From Comamonas sp. BIGb0152 (GTDB taxonomy: Bacteria > Pseudomonadota > Gammaproteobacteria > Burkholderiales > Burkholderiaceae_C): DNA of 64,000 nt. Numbering within the stretch: the stretch's first letter is position 1; each line of letters starts with the position of its first letter. The stretch lies in NCBI RefSeq assembly GCF_024809975.1, contig NZ_JANUDY010000002.1, positions 372,001-436,000 on the forward strand, written 5' to 3'. The position numbers and the translations under genes are program-made. The notes beneath the pieces are model-generated. The model made no database searches. It was not told the DNA's origin and saw only the letters and a program-made list of their open reading frames with translations. Positions 26,222-35,751 of this stretch are shown one piece after another.

Positions 26222-27307
26222 TTACTTGGCACTATTGTCCACCTCGGCGACATCGCTGATGTGCGCCTGCGGTGCAAAAAGATCCCAAACGGCGATGAAC
26301 AAGGCGGCAATCAGCGGGCCGATGACGAAACCGGTCAGCCCGAACAGCGACAGGCCACCCAAGGTGGAGATGAGGATCAGGTAGTCGGGCATCTTGGTGT
26401 CCTTGCCCACCAGCAGTGGGCGCAGCACGTTGTCGACCATGCCCATGATGCCGGCGCCGTAGCCCGTAAGAATGAGGCCTTCGGTGGTGGAGCCGGTGGC
26501 AAAGTAATAAATGGCGACCGGTGCCCAGACAATGGCGGCGCCGACGGCGGGCAGCAAGGACAGAAAAGCCATCACCACGCCCCAGAGCAGCGAGGCCTCG
26601 ATACCCAGAATCCAGAAAATGATGCCGCCCAAGGCGCCCTGGGTGGCAGCGACTGCCAGGTTGCCCTTGACGGTGGCGCGCACCACGGTGATGAACTTGG
26701 CGCCGAGCTTGCGCTTGTGGGCATCGTCCAGCGGGGTGGCGGCCAGAATCTTGCGAATCAAGGTCTTGCCATCACGCAAGAAGAAGAACAGCAGGTAGAG
26801 CATGATGCAGAAGCTCACCAGAAAGCCCATGGTGTTCTGGCCAATGGCCAGCACCTTGGTCGCCACATACTGGCTGGCCTGCACCGAGATGCCGGAGATC
26901 TTCTCCTGGATCACCTTGGGGTCGTTCAGGTTGAAGCGTGTCAGCAGGTCCAGCACCCATTGGGGCATGGCGTTATAGATCTGCTGGAAGTACTGGCCGA
27001 AGTTCATCTCGCCCGAGTGCACGCTCTCGTAGATGGTGGCCGCTTCCTTGGCCAGCGAAATGGACAGCAGGATCAGCGGCAGGATCACCAGCACCAGACA
27101 GAGGATCAGGGTAATCAAGGCCGCAATAGTCGGGTATTTGGGGAGGCGGACCAGGATTTTTTTGTGTAGAGGCGTAAACACAACAGCGAAGATCACCGCC
27201 CAGAAAACGGCCCCCTGGAAGGGGAAAAGCACGGCAAAAAAGGCAATGGTGACGCCTATTAGCAGCAAGATGAATGCTTTGTCGTGAAGAGGGTGGTTGT
27301 TGAACAT
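26222..27307 (-). CDS. AI-2E family transporter
   Basis: This 361-residue membrane protein has about eight hydrophobic segments and the family signature region GLSLFGLTGFVIGPLIAALF near the C-terminus. AI-2E (formerly PerM/YdiK/TqsA) proteins are exporters or permeases of uncertain substrate; only some affect autoinducer-2 export. The start at 27307 gives MFNNHPLHDKAFILLLIGVT; upstream residues of the longer frame to 27400 do not look like protein. It is divergent from sucA with a 247-base promoter region between. Confidence 0.88.
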   Translation of the reverse strand: MFNNHPLHDKAFILLLIGVTIAFFAVLFPFQGAVFWAVIFAVVFTPLHKKILVRLPKYPTIAALITLILCLVLVILPLILLSISLAKEAATIYESVHSGEMNFGQYFQQIYNAMPQWVLDLLTRFNLNDPKVIQEKISGISVQASQYVATKVLAIGQNTMGFLVSFCIMLYLLFFFLRDGKTLIRKILAATPLDDAHKRKLGAKFITVVRATVKGNLAVAATQGALGGIIFWILGIEASLLWGVVMAFLSLLPAVGAAIVWAPVAIYYFATGSTTEGLILTGYGAGIMGMVDNVLRPLLVGKDTKMPDYLILISTLGGLSLFGLTGFVIGPLIAALFIAVWDLFAPQAHISDVAEVDNSAK

Positions 27308-27554
27308 CGCGCGCAAGGGTGTGATTGGATAGCGCAAATGTATCTGAGTCTGGCCCAAACCAGCGTCATCCCAATCCCACGCCGCAAGCCACGGGGCCAT
27401 CCAAGGACAACAACAGGCGGAAGTGGCACAATACCGGTTGATCGGCCCTTCCCAGCCACAGTCGCATCCGCCAATCGGTTCAGCCGTGTCGCGGAAGGTT
27501 GTTTATATGCACCAGCTAATGCTTTCCAGAGGAAAGCGGAGGTCAGCGGAGAAA
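27308..27554. promoter_or_regulatory. Divergent promoter region between transporter and sucA
   Basis: This 247-base interval should contain promoters for both genes. A possible sucA promoter is TTCAGC at 27479-27484 and TTTATA at 27502-27507 (17-base spacer), each matching consensus poorly. A CGGAG Shine-Dalgarno directly precedes sucA at about 27547-27551. Confidence 0.3.
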
Positions 27555-30434
27555 ATGAGCGATACGAATTCTGTGTATCAAGCCTACCAAGGCAACACCT
27601 ATCTCTTCGGCGGCAATGCCCCCTATGTCGAAGAGATGTATGAGAACTATCTGGATAACCCAGGCAGCGTACCAGACACCTGGCGCGCTTACTTTGATGC
27701 ACTGCAAAACGTCCCCGCACTGGACGGCAGCAACGCCAAAGATGTCCCTCATCTCCCGGTCGTCAACGCTTTTGCCGAGCGTGCCAAGCAAGGTGGTACC
27801 AAGGTTGTTGTAGCCTCTGGTGCTGATTCTGAACTGGGTCGCAAGCGCACCGCTGTGCAGCAGCTGATTGCTGCGTACCGCAATGTCGGCGCACGCTGGG
27901 CGGATCTCGATCCCTTGAAGCGCCAAGAGCGCCCTGAGATTCCAGAGCTGGATCCGGCTTTCTACGGCTTCGCGGATGCGGACCAGGAAACCGTGTTCAA
28001 CACCAGCAACACGTTCTTCGGCAAGGAATCCATGCCGCTGCGTGAGCTGCTGAACGCGCTGCGCGAAACCTACTGCGGCACCCTGGGCGCCGAGTACATG
28101 TACACCGCCGAGCAGAACCAAAAGCGCTGGTGGCAACAAAAGCTCGAAACCATCCGCAGCAAGCCCGCCTACAACGCCGACCAGAAAAAGCGCATCCTCG
28201 ATCGCCTGACGGCAGCCGAAGGCCTGGAGCGCTTCCTGCATACCAAGTATGTGGGCCAAAAGCGTTTCTCGCTGGAAGGTGGCGAGTCCTTTATCGTCGC
28301 GATGGACCAGCTGATCAATGCCGCTGGCGTGACCGGCGTGCAGGAAATCGTGATCGGCATGGCCCACCGTGGCCGTCTGAACGTGCTGGTCAACACCCTG
28401 GGCAAGATGCCCAAGGACCTGTTTGCCGAGTTCGACCACACCGCCCCTGAAGAGCTCACGGCCGGTGACGTGAAGTACCACCAGGGCTTCAGCTCCGATG
28501 TGTCGACCATTGGCGGCCCCGTGCACTTGTCGCTGGCCTTCAACCCCTCGCACCTGGAAATCGTCAACCCTGTGGTCGAAGGCTCGGTGCGCTCGCGCAT
28601 GGACCGCCGCAACGACCCCCAAGGCAAGCAAGTGCTGCCCGTGCTGGTGCACGGTGATGCGGCCTTTGCCGGCCAGGGCGTGAACCAGGAAACGCTGGCC
28701 CTGTCCGAAACCCGTGGCTACACCACGGGCGGCACGGTGCACATCATCATCAACAACCAGATTGGTTTCACGACCTCCGATCCTCGCGATCTGCGCTCGA
28801 CCACGTATTGCACCGACATCGTCAAGATGATCGATTCGCCGGTGCTGCACGTCAACGGTGATGATCCCGAAGCGGTGGCCTTGGCCATGCAGATGGCTTT
28901 GGATTTCCGCATGGAATTCTCCAAAGACATCGTGGTGGACATCATCTGCTACCGCAAGCTCGGTCACAACGAGCAGGACACCCCTGCACTGACCCAGCCG
29001 CTGATGTACAAGAAGATTGCCCAGCACCCTGGCACCCGCAAGCTCTACGCCGACAAGCTGGCCACGCAAGGCCTGGGCGAGACCTTGGGCGATGACATGG
29101 TCAAGGCCTACCGCGCTGCGATGGATGCGGGCAAGCACACGGTCGATCCGGTGCTGACCAACTTCAAGAGCCAGTACGCCGTGGACTGGAGCCCCTTCCT
29201 CAACAAGAAGTGGACCGACAGCGCCGACACCGCCATCCCCGTGGCCGAGTGGAAGCGTCTGGCCGAGCGCGTCACGACCCTGCCGGACTCGGTCAACCCG
29301 CACCAGCTGGTCAAGAAGGTCTATGACGACCGCGCAGCCATGGGCCGTGGTGACATCAACGTGGACTGGGGCATGGGTGAGACCATGGCCTACGCCTCGC
29401 TGGTGGCCTCCGGTTACCCGATCCGTCTGTCGGGCGAAGACAGCGGCCGCGGCACCTTCACCCACCGCCACTCGGTCGTGCACGACCAAAAGCGTGAGAA
29501 GTGGGACGAGGGCACCTATATCCCGTTGCAGAACGTGGCCGACAACCAGGCACCGTTCACCGTCATCGACTCCATCCTGTCGGAAGAGGCGGTGCTGGGC
29601 TTCGAATACGGCTACGCCTCCAACGATCCCAACACCCTGGTGATCTGGGAAGCGCAGTTCGGCGACTTTGCCAACGGCGCGCAGGTGGTGATCGACCAGT
29701 TCATCGCCTCCGGTGAAGTCAAGTGGGGCCGTGTCAATGGCCTGACCTTGATGCTGCCACACGGCTACGAAGGCCAGGGCCCTGAGCACAGCTCGGCACG
29801 TCTGGAGCGTTTCATGCAGCTGTCGGCCGACCAGAACATGCAAGTGACCCAGCCGACCACGGCTGCGCAGATCTTCCATTTGCTGCGTCGCCAGATGGTG
29901 CGTCCGCTGCGCAAGCCGCTGATCATCATGACGCCCAAGTCGCTGCTGCGTAACAAGGACGCCACCTCGCCCGTGTCGGAATTCACCTCCGGTGGCTTCC
30001 AGACCGTGATTGGCGAGCGCAACGAGGCGATTGTTGCCGCTGCCGACAAGGTCAAGCGCGTGATTGCCTGTTCGGGCAAGGTCTACTACGACCTGGTCAA
30101 GAAGCGCACCGAAGAAGGCAGCACCGACGTGGCCATCATCCGTGTCGAGCAGCTCTATCCCTTCCCGCACAAGGCCTTTGCTGCTGAACTCAAGAAGTAC
30201 AGCAACGCCAAGGACATCGTGTGGTGCCAGGACGAGCCGCAAAACCAGGGTGCCTGGTTCTTTGTGCAGCACTACATCCACGAGAACATGCTCGATGGCC
30301 AGAAGCTGGGTTACTCCGGCCGTGCTCCTTCGGCATCGCCTGCGGTGGGCTACTCGCACCTGCACCAAGAGCAGCAAAAGGCGCTGGTCGAAGGCGCATT
30401 CGGCAAGCTCAAAGGCTTTGTGCTGACCAAGTAA
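27555..30434 (+). CDS. sucA: 2-oxoglutarate dehydrogenase E1 component
   Basis: This 959-residue thiamine-diphosphate enzyme decarboxylates 2-oxoglutarate and transfers the succinyl group to E2 lipoamide in the TCA cycle. Seen are YQGNTYLFGGNAPYVEEMYE at the N-terminus, the ThDP/Mg region IGMAHRGRLNVL (about residues 267-278), the GHNEQDTPALTQP segment and the C-terminal transketolase domain. The length agrees with E. coli SucA (933) and Ralstonia OdhA (950). The ATG at 27555 is chosen after GGAG and because the upstream frame (27423) lacks homology. It starts the sucA-sucB-lipoprotein-lpdA operon. The protein needs the riboswitch-controlled thiamine pathway 28 kb away for its cofactor. Confidence 0.97.
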   Translation: MSDTNSVYQAYQGNTYLFGGNAPYVEEMYENYLDNPGSVPDTWRAYFDALQNVPALDGSNAKDVPHLPVVNAFAERAKQGGTKVVVASGADSELGRKRTAVQQLIAAYRNVGARWADLDPLKRQERPEIPELDPAFYGFADADQETVFNTSNTFFGKESMPLRELLNALRETYCGTLGAEYMYTAEQNQKRWWQQKLETIRSKPAYNADQKKRILDRLTAAEGLERFLHTKYVGQKRFSLEGGESFIVAMDQLINAAGVTGVQEIVIGMAHRGRLNVLVNTLGKMPKDLFAEFDHTAPEELTAGDVKYHQGFSSDVSTIGGPVHLSLAFNPSHLEIVNPVVEGSVRSRMDRRNDPQGKQVLPVLVHGDAAFAGQGVNQETLALSETRGYTTGGTVHIIINNQIGFTTSDPRDLRSTTYCTDIVKMIDSPVLHVNGDDPEAVALAMQMALDFRMEFSKDIVVDIICYRKLGHNEQDTPALTQPLMYKKIAQHPGTRKLYADKLATQGLGETLGDDMVKAYRAAMDAGKHTVDPVLTNFKSQYAVDWSPFLNKKWTDSADTAIPVAEWKRLAERVTTLPDSVNPHQLVKKVYDDRAAMGRGDINVDWGMGETMAYASLVASGYPIRLSGEDSGRGTFTHRHSVVHDQKREKWDEGTYIPLQNVADNQAPFTVIDSILSEEAVLGFEYGYASNDPNTLVIWEAQFGDFANGAQVVIDQFIASGEVKWGRVNGLTLMLPHGYEGQGPEHSSARLERFMQLSADQNMQVTQPTTAAQIFHLLRRQMVRPLRKPLIIMTPKSLLRNKDATSPVSEFTSGGFQTVIGERNEAIVAAADKVKRVIACSGKVYYDLVKKRTEEGSTDVAIIRVEQLYPFPHKAFAAELKKYSNAKDIVWCQDEPQNQGAWFFVQHYIHENMLDGQKLGYSGRAPSASPAVGYSHLHQEQQKALVEGAFGKLKGFVLTK

Positions 30435-30473
30435 GCACGACCTCAGTATTTAACGAATACAGAAAGAATTGTT

Positions 30474-31736
30474 ATGGCAATCGTAGAAGTCAAAGTCCCG
30501 CAGCTGTCCGAGTCGGTCGCTGAAGCCACCATGCTCACCTGGAAGAAGAAGGCCGGTGAAGCTGTTGCAGTCGACGAAATCCTGATCGAGATCGAAACCG
30601 ACAAGGTCGTGCTCGAAGTGCCTGCGCCCGCCGCTGGCGTGCTGACCGAGATCGTGCAAGGCGACGGCGCCACCGTGATCGCTGACCAGCTGATCGCCAA
30701 GATCGACACCGAAGCCGTGGCCGGCGCCGCTGCAGCCCCTGCTGCCGCAGCAGCTGCACCAGCCGCTGCCGCTCCTGCCCCGGCTGCTGCACCCGCAGCT
30801 GCCGGTGGTAACAAGGGCGATGTGGCCATGCCCGCTGCTGCCAAGCTGCTGGCGGACAACAACCTGGCAGTCGGCGCTGTGGCCGGCTCCGGCAAGGACG
30901 GCCGCGTCACCAAGGGTGATGTGCTGGCTGCTGTGGCTGGTGGCGTCAAGTCCACCGCTGCGGTGATTCCTACCGGTGCACCGACCAAGTCGCTGCCCCA
31001 GGTGGCATCGCCCGCCGCTGCCCAAGACCTGGGTGAGCGCCCAGAGCAGCGCGTGCCGATGAGCCGTCTGCGTGCCCGTATCGCCGAGCGTCTGCTGCAA
31101 TCGCAGTCGACCAACGCGATCCTGACCACGTTCAACGAAGTGAACATGGCGCCGGTGATGGCCCTGCGCAAGAAGTTCCAGGACGACTTCACCAAAGAAC
31201 ACGGCGTCAAGCTCGGCTTCATGTCCTTCTTCGTGAAGGCAGCAGTGCATGCCTTGAAGAAGTACCCCGTGCTGAACGCCTCGGTCGATGGCACCGACAT
31301 CATCTACCACGGTTACTTCGACATCGGTATCGCCGTGGGCTCGCCACGCGGTCTGGTGGTGCCCATCCTGCGCAATGCAGACCAGATGAGCTTCGCCGAC
31401 ATCGAAAAGAAGATTGCCGAATTCGGCAAGAAGGCGGCGGACGGCAAGCTGGGCATCGAAGACATGACCGGCGGCACCTTCTCCATCTCCAACGGTGGCA
31501 CCTTCGGCTCGATGATGTCTACCCCCATCATCAACCCACCACAATCGGCCATCCTGGGCGTTCACGCCACCAAGGACCGCGCCGTGGTTGAAAACGGCCA
31601 AGTGGTGGTGCGTCCGATGAACTACTTCGCGATGTCCTATGACCACCGCATCATCGACGGCCGCGAAGCCGTGCTGGGCCTGGTGGCGATGAAGGATGCG
31701 CTGGAAGATCCATCGCGTCTGCTGTTCGACCTGTAA
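30474..31736 (+). CDS. sucB: 2-oxoglutarate dehydrogenase E2, dihydrolipoamide succinyltransferase
   Basis: This 420-residue E2 subunit forms the core of the 2-oxoglutarate dehydrogenase complex. A single lipoyl domain (residues 1-76) carries the lipoylated lysine, K44 in ETDKVVLEV. An Ala/Pro-rich hinge (about 85-112) leads to a peripheral-subunit-binding domain ([11 protein letters not shown], about 121-131) and the catalytic domain, with [12 protein letters not shown] near the C-terminus supplying the active-site His. One lipoyl domain and SYDHR fit OdhB/SucB rather than AceF. It follows sucA by 39 bases. Confidence 0.97.
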   Translation: MAIVEVKVPQLSESVAEATMLTWKKKAGEAVAVDEILIEIETDKVVLEVPAPAAGVLTEIVQGDGATVIADQLIAKIDTEAVAGAAAAPAAAAAAPAAAAPAPAAAPAAAGGNKGDVAMPAAAKLLADNNLAVGAVAGSGKDGRVTKGDVLAAVAGGVKSTAAVIPTGAPTKSLPQVASPAAAQDLGERPEQRVPMSRLRARIAERLLQSQSTNAILTTFNEVNMAPVMALRKKFQDDFTKEHGVKLGFMSFFVKAAVHALKKYPVLNASVDGTDIIYHGYFDIGIAVGSPRGLVVPILRNADQMSFADIEKKIAEFGKKAADGKLGIEDMTGGTFSISNGGTFGSMMSTPIINPPQSAILGVHATKDRAVVENGQVVVRPMNYFAMSYDHRIIDGREAVLGLVAMKDALEDPSRLLFDL

Positions 31737-31754
31737 TCGGGTCGCCCGGCAGTG

Positions 31755-32264
31755 ATGCTACGCGTTTTGGTGGCTGCAGCGTCCGCACTTGTGCTGGGCG
31801 CCTGCGGCACCATGCCCCGTCCTGCAGCGCAGGATGTGGCAGCGCAAAGCTGGAGCGGGAACTACCGCTTCCAGTGGGCCGCAGGCACGCAAGCTGCGCG
31901 CCGTGGCCTGCCGGCTCCGGCACAGGTTCGCATCCGCCCCATCACCTCTGCCAAGCAGGTGCCGGGTGCGAAGGCGGACGGCAATGGCCCGCAATGGGCC
32001 ATTTCGTTTGTCGGCGAGCCGGGCGCGCCGCTGCCGCTCATCCCCTTCAAGGCCCAAGGCTATGAAGAGATGGGCTGGGCAGCGATGCGCGCTGGCGGCC
32101 AGATCGCATGCCTGGAGTCCGGCTCCTTCATGTTCGTCTGCCGCACGCACCCCGGTACCACCTTGTCGTTCGGCCGGCAGAACGACGAACAACTGACCAC
32201 CAAAACGGGCCTCTTCGGTGTGGCATTGCACCAGGGCAGTTTTGAACTAACACCATTGGATTAA
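31755..32264 (+). CDS. Putative lipoprotein inside the 2-oxoglutarate dehydrogenase operon
   Basis: This 169-residue protein has a lipoprotein signal peptide: a hydrophobic run ending in the lipobox LGAC, with Cys17 predicted lipidated. The mature protein contains a Trp/Phe/Tyr-rich start (AQSWSGNYRFQWAAG) and PQWAISFVGE, but no family is recognised. A GTG at 31752 immediately precedes the chosen ATG. It is wedged between sucB (18-base gap) and lpdA (2-base gap), so it is almost certainly cotranscribed and may be translationally coupled to lpdA. A cell-envelope lipoprotein is an unexpected member of this cytoplasmic enzyme operon. Confidence 0.75.
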   Translation: MLRVLVAAASALVLGACGTMPRPAAQDVAAQSWSGNYRFQWAAGTQAARRGLPAPAQVRIRPITSAKQVPGAKADGNGPQWAISFVGEPGAPLPLIPFKAQGYEEMGWAAMRAGGQIACLESGSFMFVCRTHPGTTLSFGRQNDEQLTTKTGLFGVALHQGSFELTPLD

Positions 32265-32266
32265 TC

Positions 32267-33694
32267 ATGAGCAAGCAATTTGATGTCGTCGTGATCGGCG
32301 GCGGCCCCGGCGGCTATGTGGCTGCCATCCGTGCAGCCCAGCTGGGCATGCAAGTGGCATGTATCGACGAGTGGAAGAACGCTGCTGGCGGCCCCGCACT
32401 GGGCGGCACCTGCACCAACGTGGGTTGCATTCCCTCCAAGGCACTGCTGCAGTCGTCCGAGCATTTCGAGCATGCCAACCTGCACTTTGCCGACCACGGC
32501 ATCTCCACCGGCAAGGTGAGCATGGATGTGGCCAAGATGATTGCCCGCAAGGACACCGTCGTCAAGCAGAACAACGACGGCATCCAGTACCTGTTCAAGA
32601 AGAACAAGATCACCTTCTTCCACGGCCGTGGCTCCTTCGTGAAGGCCGCTGATGGCGGCTACGAAATCAAGGTCGCTGGCAAGGACGAAGAGTCCATCAC
32701 CGGCAAGCAGATCATTGTGGCCACCGGCTCCAATGCCCGCGCACTGCCTGGCGTGCCTTTCGACGAAGACAAGATTTTGTCGAACGACGGCGCTCTGCGC
32801 CTGGGCGCTACGCCCAAGAAGCTGGCCCTGATCGGCGCTGGCGTGATCGGCCTGGAAATGGGTTCGGTCTGGCGCCGTCTGGGCACCGAAGTGACGGTGC
32901 TCGAAGGCATGGACAAGTTCCTGCCTGCCATTGATGAGCAAATTGCCAAGGAAGCCAAGAAATCCTTCGACAAGCAAGGTCTGAAGATCGAGCTGGGTGT
33001 GAAGGTTGGCGAGATCAAGGCCGACAAGAAGGGCGTGCAGATCAGCTACACCAATGCCAAGGGCGAAGCCCAGCAACTGGATGTGGACCGCCTGATCGTG
33101 TCCATCGGCCGCGTGGCCAACACCATCGGCCTGAACCCCGAAGCCGTGGGCCTGGCCCTGGACGAGCGTGGCGCCATCGTGGTGGACGAGAACTGCAAGA
33201 CCAACCTGCCTGGCGTGTGGGCGGTGGGCGATGTGGTGCGTGGCCCGATGCTGGCCCACAAGGCCGAGGAAGAGGGCGTTGCCGTGGCCGAGCGCATTGC
33301 CGGCCAACACGGCCATGTGAACTTTGGCACCATCCCATGGGTGATCTACACCAGCCCCGAGATCGCATGGGTGGGCCGTACCGAGCAGCAGCTCAAGGCC
33401 GATGGCGTGGCTTACAAGGCCGGCACCTTCCCGTTCCTGGCCAATGGCCGCGCACGTGCGCTGGGCGATACCACCGGTATGGTCAAGTTCCTGGCCGATG
33501 CCACGACCGACGAAATCCTGGGCGTGCACATGGTCGGCCCGATGGTCTCGGAGCTGATCTCCGAAGCCGTGGTGGCCATGGAGTTCAAGGCATCGAGCGA
33601 AGACATCGCCCGTATCTGCCACGCCCACCCGTCGCTGTCGGAAGCGACTAAGGAAGCGGCCCTGGCCGTGGACAAGCGCACCCTGAACTTCTGA
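32267..33694 (+). CDS. lpdA: Dihydrolipoamide dehydrogenase (E3)
   Basis: This 475-residue FAD flavoprotein reoxidises E2 dihydrolipoamide with NAD+. The FAD-binding GGGPGG lies at 11-16, the redox-active disulfide is C49-x4-C54 in GGTCTNVGCIPSK, and the NAD-binding GAGVIGLEMG is central. The C-terminal HAHPSLSEA supplies the catalytic His. A short insert (KNAAGGPALGG) precedes the redox motif. In the sucA-sucB operon it is the E3 of the 2-oxoglutarate complex; a separate pyruvate dehydrogenase E3 may exist elsewhere. A hairpin follows at 33716-33752. Confidence 0.96.
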   Translation: MSKQFDVVVIGGGPGGYVAAIRAAQLGMQVACIDEWKNAAGGPALGGTCTNVGCIPSKALLQSSEHFEHANLHFADHGISTGKVSMDVAKMIARKDTVVKQNNDGIQYLFKKNKITFFHGRGSFVKAADGGYEIKVAGKDEESITGKQIIVATGSNARALPGVPFDEDKILSNDGALRLGATPKKLALIGAGVIGLEMGSVWRRLGTEVTVLEGMDKFLPAIDEQIAKEAKKSFDKQGLKIELGVKVGEIKADKKGVQISYTNAKGEAQQLDVDRLIVSIGRVANTIGLNPEAVGLALDERGAIVVDENCKTNLPGVWAVGDVVRGPMLAHKAEEEGVAVAERIAGQHGHVNFGTIPWVIYTSPEIAWVGRTEQQLKADGVAYKAGTFPFLANGRARALGDTTGMVKFLADATTDEILGVHMVGPMVSELISEAVVAMEFKASSEDIARICHAHPSLSEATKEAALAVDKRTLNF

Positions 33695-33715
33695 TCCTGA
33701 AGTTTTAGGCGAAAA

Positions 33716-33752
33716 TAGCCTCTGGTGCAGATTGGTTCTGCGCCAGAGGCTA
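33716..33752 (+). terminator. Terminator-like hairpin after lpdA
   Basis: Arms 33716-33731 and 33737-33752 form a 16-bp stem (one G-U) around a 5-base loop, 22 bases after the lpdA stop. The following sequence (TGTCATTT) is only moderately T-rich. It probably ends the sucA-sucB-lpdA transcript. Confidence 0.7.
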
Positions 33753-33807
33753 TGTCATTTAGAAGACCGTAAACAGGTTCTTATAGCAACGAGAGATTGA
33801 GACACCC

Positions 33808-34911
33808 ATGGGTACAGCGGTAAGAGATGCATACGAGGCCGAACTCAAGGCCAAGGGTTTTCAGAGTGATCCCGCGCAGATGCGTGCAGTGGACGCCTTG
33901 CAGCGCTGTGCTGATGAGTGGGAGCAGTACAAGAACAAGCGCTCCAACCCGCTCAAGAAGCTGATCAACCACCCCGACATTCCACGCGGGGTGTACATGT
34001 ATGGCGGGGTGGGGCGCGGCAAGAGCTTCATCATGGATTGCTTTTTCAACGCCGTGCCGCTGCGCCGCAAGGTGCGCCTGCATTTCCATGAGTTCATGCG
34101 CGAGGTGCAGCGCGAGCTGACCTTGCTCAAGGGCACGCAGGACCCGCTCGACGTGCTGGGCGCCAAGATCGCCAAGAAGTACAAGCTCATCTGCTTTGAC
34201 GAGTTCCATGTGGCGGACATCACCGATGCGATGATCCTCTACCGCCTGCTGCTGGCCTTGTTCAACAACGGCGTGGGCTTTGTCACCACCTCCAATTTCA
34301 CGCCCGATGGCCTCTACCCCGATGGCCTGCACCGCGACCGCATCCTGCCGGCCATTGACCTGCTCAATGCGCGCATGGACGTGATCAACGTCGACAACGG
34401 CACCGACTACCGCCGCCGTGCGCTGGAGCTGGCCCAGCTCTACCATTGCCCCCTGGGCCCCGAGGCCGATGCTGCGATGGAGCTGACCTTTGCGAAACTC
34501 GCCGAGGTGCCCGATGAAAAACCGGTGTTCAAGATCGAGTCGCGCGAGCTCAAGCCGCGCCGCCGCGCAGGGGGCGTGATCTGGTTTGATTTTCATGAGT
34601 TGTGCGTCAACCCACGCTCGCAAAACGACTACCTGGAGCTGGCCACCCAGTTCCACACCGTGCTGCTGTCCAATGTGCCGCAGATGTTTGTCAACATGGC
34701 CTCGCCCGCGCGCCGCTTTACCTGGCTGGTCGACGTGCTCTATGACCGCCGCGTGAAGCTGATTTTGTCGGCCGCCGTGCCGCCCGAGCAGCTCTACACC
34801 GAAGGGCCGCTGGCCCATGAATTCCCGCGCACGGTCTCGCGCCTCAACGAGATGCAGTCGCAGGAGTATTTGTCGCTGGAGCGACGCGTGGTCGATACCG
34901 CGCTGACTTAA
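33808..34911 (+). CDS. zapE: Cell division protein ZapE (AFG1-like ATPase)
   Basis: This 367-residue P-loop ATPase of the AFG1 family associates with FtsZ at the division site under stress in E. coli. Walker A is GGVGRGKS (about residues 66-73), Walker B lies in LICFDEFHV, and the sensor region follows at VTTSNFTPDGLYPDGLHRDR. The N-terminus (VRDAYEAELKAKGFQSD) matches ZapE. It is followed by a secreted charged protein gene 14 bases later, and the pair precedes alaS. Confidence 0.94.
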   Translation: MGTAVRDAYEAELKAKGFQSDPAQMRAVDALQRCADEWEQYKNKRSNPLKKLINHPDIPRGVYMYGGVGRGKSFIMDCFFNAVPLRRKVRLHFHEFMREVQRELTLLKGTQDPLDVLGAKIAKKYKLICFDEFHVADITDAMILYRLLLALFNNGVGFVTTSNFTPDGLYPDGLHRDRILPAIDLLNARMDVINVDNGTDYRRRALELAQLYHCPLGPEADAAMELTFAKLAEVPDEKPVFKIESRELKPRRRAGGVIWFDFHELCVNPRSQNDYLELATQFHTVLLSNVPQMFVNMASPARRFTWLVDVLYDRRVKLILSAAVPPEQLYTEGPLAHEFPRTVSRLNEMQSQEYLSLERRVVDTALT

Positions 34912-34925
34912 GAGAAGAGGGATCT

Positions 34926-35633
34926 ATGCCTCGTTTGAACACGCTGACCCTGGTGCTGCTGCTGGTCACCAGCAGCCTGGCCCAGGCCGCCACGGGCCAG
35001 GCCTCGAATGCGCAAGAGCGCACCCAGGCACGCGCGCAAATTGCGCTGGAGCGCAAGGACAGCGAAGCGCGCCTGGCCAACAATGAAAAAATCTGCTATC
35101 AGCACTTTGCCGTGACGGACTGCCTGCAGAAAGTGCGCCGCCAGTACAACACCGAAGAGCGCGCGCTGCGCCAACGCGAGTTGGCCATCAATGCCAAAGA
35201 GCGGGATGAGAAAACCGCCAACCAGCGCGATGCCAGAGCGAACAAGCAAAATGATTTTGAGCGCAAGCACCCGCCGCTCGATGGCGGCGCCTTGAGCCAG
35301 CCCGATCTGGAGCAGCGCCAGAAGGAGCACAACGAGCAGGCTGCCCAGCGCAGCAGCCAAGGCCCCAAGCGCAACGCCGAGAGCATTGCCGAGCAGCAGC
35401 AGCGCCGCGAGCAAGATGCCGCCCGCCGTGCCAGCAGCCAGGCCGGCAAGGTGGACAGCAAGCAGCGCACCCAGCAGCGCCACAACCAAGAGCGCGCTGA
35501 CAGCATCAGCGAGGCCCAAGAGGAATACGATGCCAAGCAGGAAGCCGCACAGCGCAAGCTGGAGGCCCATGACAAGCGCATGAAGGAGCAAGAAGGCAAG
35601 CGCAAGGCCGCGCCACTGCCTGTGCCCCAGTAA
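34926..35633 (+). CDS. Secreted highly charged coiled-coil protein
   Basis: This 235-residue protein has a signal peptide (TLVLLLVTSSLAQA, cleaved near residue 21) followed by sequence dominated by Arg, Gln, Glu, Lys and Ala, predicting long helices or coiled coil. There is one short region with two cysteines (ICYQHFAVTDCLQKVRR), possibly disulfide-bonded in the periplasm. Family function is unknown. It starts 14 bases after zapE and is probably cotranscribed with it; the next gene, alaS, has its own TATAAT. Confidence 0.72.
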   Translation: MPRLNTLTLVLLLVTSSLAQAATGQASNAQERTQARAQIALERKDSEARLANNEKICYQHFAVTDCLQKVRRQYNTEERALRQRELAINAKERDEKTANQRDARANKQNDFERKHPPLDGGALSQPDLEQRQKEHNEQAAQRSSQGPKRNAESIAEQQQRREQDAARRASSQAGKVDSKQRTQQRHNQERADSISEAQEEYDAKQEAAQRKLEAHDKRMKEQEGKRKAAPLPVPQ

Positions 35634-35683
35634 GCCAGCAGCCAGGGCCTGGTGGCCCGGCCCCGCTGGTAAAGACCAAACCC

Positions 35684-35689
35684 TATAAT
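35684..35689 (+). promoter_or_regulatory. Consensus TATAAT -10 element upstream of alaS
   Basis: A perfect TATAAT is 63 bases upstream of the alaS ATG. No good -35 (TTGACA-like) is present 15-18 bases upstream, so it is probable but not certain as a sigma-70 promoter; it would place the transcript start near 35696. Confidence 0.45.
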
Positions 35690-35751
35690 GGAAGATTCGC
35701 GCCCGCACCGCTTCAGGGGAAGCCGGGCAGGCGCCACCACTGCTGCACACC

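Noticed and set aside
27543..30377. 944-residue minus-strand frame opposite sucA
   Set aside because: Antisense shadow of a clear E1 gene.
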